A DNA stretch of 64,000 bases from Chryseobacterium sp. CH21. Its GTDB lineage: Bacteria > Bacteroidota > Bacteroidia > Flavobacteriales > Weeksellaceae. Under the pieces are notes generated by a model. That model ran no database searches and was not told the origin of the DNA. It saw only the letters and a program-made list of their open reading frames with translations. Of the stretch, positions 61,700 to 64,000 are shown one piece after another. The translations under genes and the position numbers were made by a program. Where the stretch lies: assembly GCF_004119445.1 (NCBI RefSeq), contig NZ_QICI01000090.1, positions 1-64,000 of the forward strand, written 5' to 3'. Every line of letters starts with the position of its first letter. Position 1 is the stretch's first letter.

Positions 61700-61728
61700 T
61701 TATATATATTCGAGAAATTATAAATTTG

Positions 61729-62079
61729 ATGAAAAAACTTTTACTTTTATTTCTATTTGTAGGCACTTTTGTTGGATTTTCCAACAATTTAAAAGCTCAG
61801 CTTAAAGAGCCGGGTTCCATCACTCAAAAGGCGGATGATGGAGTATTGCTTGCCTATCCAAACCCTGCAAAGGATTTCCTTATCATTAAGGCAAAAGATT
61901 CTTCTTTAAGAATCAAAAGTGTGACTTTTTATTCAATTTTGGGTATGCAGGTTGCCAGCTATACAGTCAACATGAATTCCGGTGAGATTAATATTGAAAA
62001 ATTAAAGCCCGGAAAATATATGATACGCTATATTTTAAGTGACAACACGCAAAAAGTTACTCAAATCGTAAAACAATAA
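61729..62079 (+). CDS. Small secreted protein consisting of a T9SS type A sorting domain
   Basis: Starting at the ATG at 61729, the 116-residue product has a signal peptide (LLLLFLFVGTFVGFSNNLKAQ) and then only a sorting domain (VLLAYPNPAKDFLIIKAKD to GKYMIRYILSDNTQKVTQIVKQ). There is almost no passenger region, as in the protein at 10155. The upstream frame extension overlaps a promoter and is rejected. Such cargo-less sorting-domain proteins would be exported by T9SS, but their function is unknown. It ends at a terminator. Confidence 0.88.
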   Translation: MKKLLLLFLFVGTFVGFSNNLKAQLKEPGSITQKADDGVLLAYPNPAKDFLIIKAKDSSLRIKSVTFYSILGMQVASYTVNMNSGEINIEKLKPGKYMIRYILSDNTQKVTQIVKQ

Positions 62080-62082
62080 ATT

Positions 62083-62111
62083 AAAATCCTGATAATCATC
62101 AGGATTTTTTC
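62083..62111 (+). terminator. Terminator after the T9SS-domain protein gene
   Basis: An 11-bp perfect stem AAAATCCTGAT/ATCAGGATTTT with a 4-nt loop and T tail. Confidence 0.85.
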
Positions 62112-62188
62112 TTTTTGCATTAATTCTGTTTTAATATTTCCGTAACTTTCGGGACTTTTTAATACTAATAGTAAAAAGAATAATTTTA

Positions 62189-63100
62189 ATGCTAAAAGCT
62201 GAACATATTAAAAAGACCTATAATGCCGGAAAAAAGGTCGCACTGGATGATTTCAGCATCCATGTTCCGAAAGGCAGTATTTATGGTCTTTTAGGTCCTA
62301 ACGGAGCCGGAAAAACTTCTTTTATCCGTATCATCAACCAAATTACTCAGGCCGACTCAGGAGATATCTTGATCAATGGAGAAAAACTGAATCCCAGTCA
62401 CATCAAAGACATTGGCTACATGCCGGAAGAAAGAGGATTGTATAAAAACATGAGTGTTGGGGATCAGATTCTATATTTTGGGGAACTGAAAGGAATGAGT
62501 AAAAATGATGCTCTGAATGAAGCAAAAAGATGGTTTGAAAAGCTTCATATTGACCAATGGTGGAAGAAAAAGCTTTCTGAACTGTCTAAAGGAATGGCAC
62601 AAAAGATTCAGTTTGTAGTAACTGTTCTTCACAGACCTCATCTTTTAATTCTTGATGAGCCATTTTCAGGTTTTGACCCTGTAAATGCGAACTTAATCAA
62701 AGATCAGATCATTGATCTTAAAAATAACGGAACAACTATTATTCTTTCTACCCACAGGATGGAAAGCGTGGAGGAAATGTGTGATTATGTTGCTTTGATC
62801 AACAATTCTAAAAAGATTATTGACGGAAGGGTTTTTGATGTAAGAGAAAAATTCAAGAAAAATATTTTTGGGGTTACGCTTTCTGAAGTAAGCAATGATC
62901 AGTTTGAAAATTTCAAAAACAAACATGAGATTTTCAATTTATCAAATGAAAACAACCTTATTTCTTTTGACCTGAAAAATGAAGAAAGCCAGAATAGTGT
63001 TCTTCTTGATCTTGTACAGGTAGGTAAAGTGAGATCATTCGACGAAAGAATTCCTAGTATGAATGAAGTGTTTATTAATGCTGTAAGTAACCATTCTTAA
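62189..63100 (+). CDS. ABC transporter ATP-binding protein, NatA-like
   Basis: The 303-residue ATPase has Walker A GLLGPNGAGKTSFIRII (~34), Q-loop IGYMPEERGLYKNMSV, signature ELSKGMAQKIQFVVTVL (~135), Walker B LLILDEPFSGFDP (~155) and H-loop ILSTHRMESVEEM. A C-terminal DUF4162-like domain (~215-303) is typical of ATPases that pair with ABC-2 permeases. The permease gene starts 5 bp after its stop. Candidate substrates are Na+ or small toxic molecules; none is shown by the sequence. Confidence 0.93.
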   Translation: MLKAEHIKKTYNAGKKVALDDFSIHVPKGSIYGLLGPNGAGKTSFIRIINQITQADSGDILINGEKLNPSHIKDIGYMPEERGLYKNMSVGDQILYFGELKGMSKNDALNEAKRWFEKLHIDQWWKKKLSELSKGMAQKIQFVVTVLHRPHLLILDEPFSGFDPVNANLIKDQIIDLKNNGTTIILSTHRMESVEEMCDYVALINNSKKIIDGRVFDVREKFKKNIFGVTLSEVSNDQFENFKNKHEIFNLSNENNLISFDLKNEESQNSVLLDLVQVGKVRSFDERIPSMNEVFINAVSNHS

Positions 63101-63105
63101 TTTTT

Positions 63106-64000
63106 ATGAATAATATTTTTTTAATTACCAAGAGAGAGTTTCTTACACAGGTTAAGAAAAAATCTTTCATCATATTGACTTTGCTGGCACCGGTCATGAT
63201 TATTGCTTTTGGAGCGGTAATCGGACTTATGTTTAAAGCGAATGAATCTCACAGTATCATAGAAGTGGTTGACAAAAGCGGATTGTTTACCAATCAGCTG
63301 AAATCTAATGATAAATTAAATTATGTTTTTGTTTCTGCCGCAGATGAAAAGTCTAAGATCAACAATTTAAAAGGAAATGAATCTCTGGATGGTATTTTAA
63401 TTCTTCCCGAGCTGAAAAATCAAAATTTTGATGCTCTTGAAAAGGAAACAAGATTAGTGATCAACAGTAAAATAGGATTTGATACAAAGCAGAAAATCGT
63501 TTCTGACATCAGCGATGTTGTTAAAAAAGAAAAAATCAAACAACTGGGTATTCAGGAGACCCAGCTAAATGATCTTGATAAAGGCTTCACACTAAAAACC
63601 ATCAATGTTACCGATAATAATAAGGAAGATTCTGATCTTGCATTTGGAGTGAAATCCGGACTGAGTATGGTTTTGATGTATGTTACTTTTATGTTTATCA
63701 TTATTTATGGTGTAAGAGTAATGCGAAGTGTACTTGAAGAAAAAAACAACCGTGTTGTAGAGATCATTATTTCTTCTGTAAAACCTTTTGAACTTATGAT
63801 GGGTAAGATTCTGGGAGTAACAATGGTTGCATTGACACAGTTTCTGATCTGGATCACAATGTCTGTAATAGGAGCGCTGGTTTTAAACACAGGATTCTCT
63901 CCTCTTCAGAAAAACATTCCGGGAGGAAACGAAGAAATTGCGAGTAAACTGGATATGGGACAGCTTGCTACCCAGATTTCTCACAGTTTACTGGAACTGA
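63106..64000 (+). CDS. ABC-2 type permease, NatB-like (truncated by the window end)
   Basis: The ORF opens at ATG 63106, 5 bp after the ATPase gene, and is still open at the window end (298 codons seen). The N-terminus shows a first transmembrane helix (SFIILTLLAPVMIIAFGAVIGLMF) followed by a large periplasmic domain (~45-190). Further helices include SMVLMYVTFMFIIIYGVRVM and GVTMVALTQFLIWITMSVIGALVL, and EEKNNRVVEIIISSVKPFELMMGKI is the conserved ABC-2 coupling segment. It is the membrane partner of the preceding ATPase. Confidence 0.92.
   Translation, partial: MNNIFLITKREFLTQVKKKSFIILTLLAPVMIIAFGAVIGLMFKANESHSIIEVVDKSGLFTNQLKSNDKLNYVFVSAADEKSKINNLKGNESLDGILILPELKNQNFDALEKETRLVINSKIGFDTKQKIVSDISDVVKKEKIKQLGIQETQLNDLDKGFTLKTINVTDNNKEDSDLAFGVKSGLSMVLMYVTFMFIIIYGVRVMRSVLEEKNNRVVEIIISSVKPFELMMGKILGVTMVALTQFLIWITMSVIGALVLNTGFSPLQKNIPGGNEEIASKLDMGQLATQISHSLLEL

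Noticed and set aside
61669..61728. TTG start for the T9SS-domain protein
   Set aside because: It coincides with the -33 TTG of a consensus promoter; ATG 61729 begins a proper signal peptide.
1..64000. tRNA, rRNA, tmRNA or other structural RNA genes
   Set aside because: Intergenic regions were read for cloverleaf and rRNA-like sequence; none was recognised, though small RNAs cannot be excluded by eye.

Overview
The window looks like a chromosomal segment of a Flavobacteriia (Weeksellaceae) bacterium, most likely Chryseobacterium or a close relative. This is inferred from low G+C, promoters of the Bacteroidota type (TTG, 18-20 nt, TAnnTTTG), almost no Shine-Dalgarno sequences, several proteins with type IX secretion (T9SS) C-terminal sorting domains, three TonB-dependent/outer-membrane beta-barrel proteins, a BON lipoprotein, and a CTnDOT-type integrase remnant. 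No rRNA, tRNA or CRISPR array was seen.

Layout. 1-2.8 kb: edge of an unknown gene, ~700 bp without a clear gene, then dnaK. 3.0-11.7 kb: an RHS/SpvB polymorphic-toxin locus on the minus strand (stand-alone T9SS-domain protein, SpvB/FG-GAP/RHS giant, RHS core plus C-terminal toxin-like domain, small lipoprotein), with a divergent helix-turn-helix regulator. The shared promoter region holds a perfect palindrome and an extra half-site. 11.8-14.8 kb: polyphosphate kinase and exopolyphosphatase. 14.8-15.2 kb: dispersed repeats and a 7-bp tandem array. 15.2-20.6 kb: an NAD(P)-binding protein, a large T9SS cargo protein, a sirtuin and a DUF3060-like protein. 20.7-25.0 kb: an Mrp/NifU iron-sulfur operon containing an unlisted 31-residue ORF, then a membrane metallophosphoesterase pair. 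25.2-31.0 kb: an outer-membrane receptor and a GH92 mannosidase (frameshifted). 31.2-37.2 kb: PhyH oxygenase, dicarboxylate symporter, BON/SH3 proteins and another beta-barrel protein.

37.3-40.6 kb is the most island-like part: a 55-residue double-glycine leader peptide, an FrsA-like lipoprotein hydrolase, a ~240-bp element with long imperfect terminal inverted repeats, and a decayed integrase abutting an S15-type hydrolase. 42.7-49.3 kb: alkylation-repair proteins (AlkB, AraC-Ogt), agmatinase and arginine decarboxylase, separated by a T9SS protein and a HAD hydrolase. 49.4-55.9 kb: Tyr phosphatase, thiamine pyrophosphokinase, cobalamin adenosyltransferase, TonB receptor, lipoprotein, DinB. 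56.1-64 kb: WYL regulator and ABC exporter (both frameshifted), LptB with an unusual C-terminal extension, TM2 protein, hemB, a stand-alone T9SS-domain protein, and a NatAB-like ABC pair running off the right edge.

A cross-cutting observation matters for every user of this sequence. Five otherwise normal genes (RHS, GH92, S15 hydrolase, WYL regulator, ABC exporter) are each broken by the apparent loss of exactly one base at or near an A/T homopolymer. This looks more like homopolymer undercalling in the assembly than gene decay. The integrase, which has a different kind of shift and a missing C-terminus, looks genuinely decayed.
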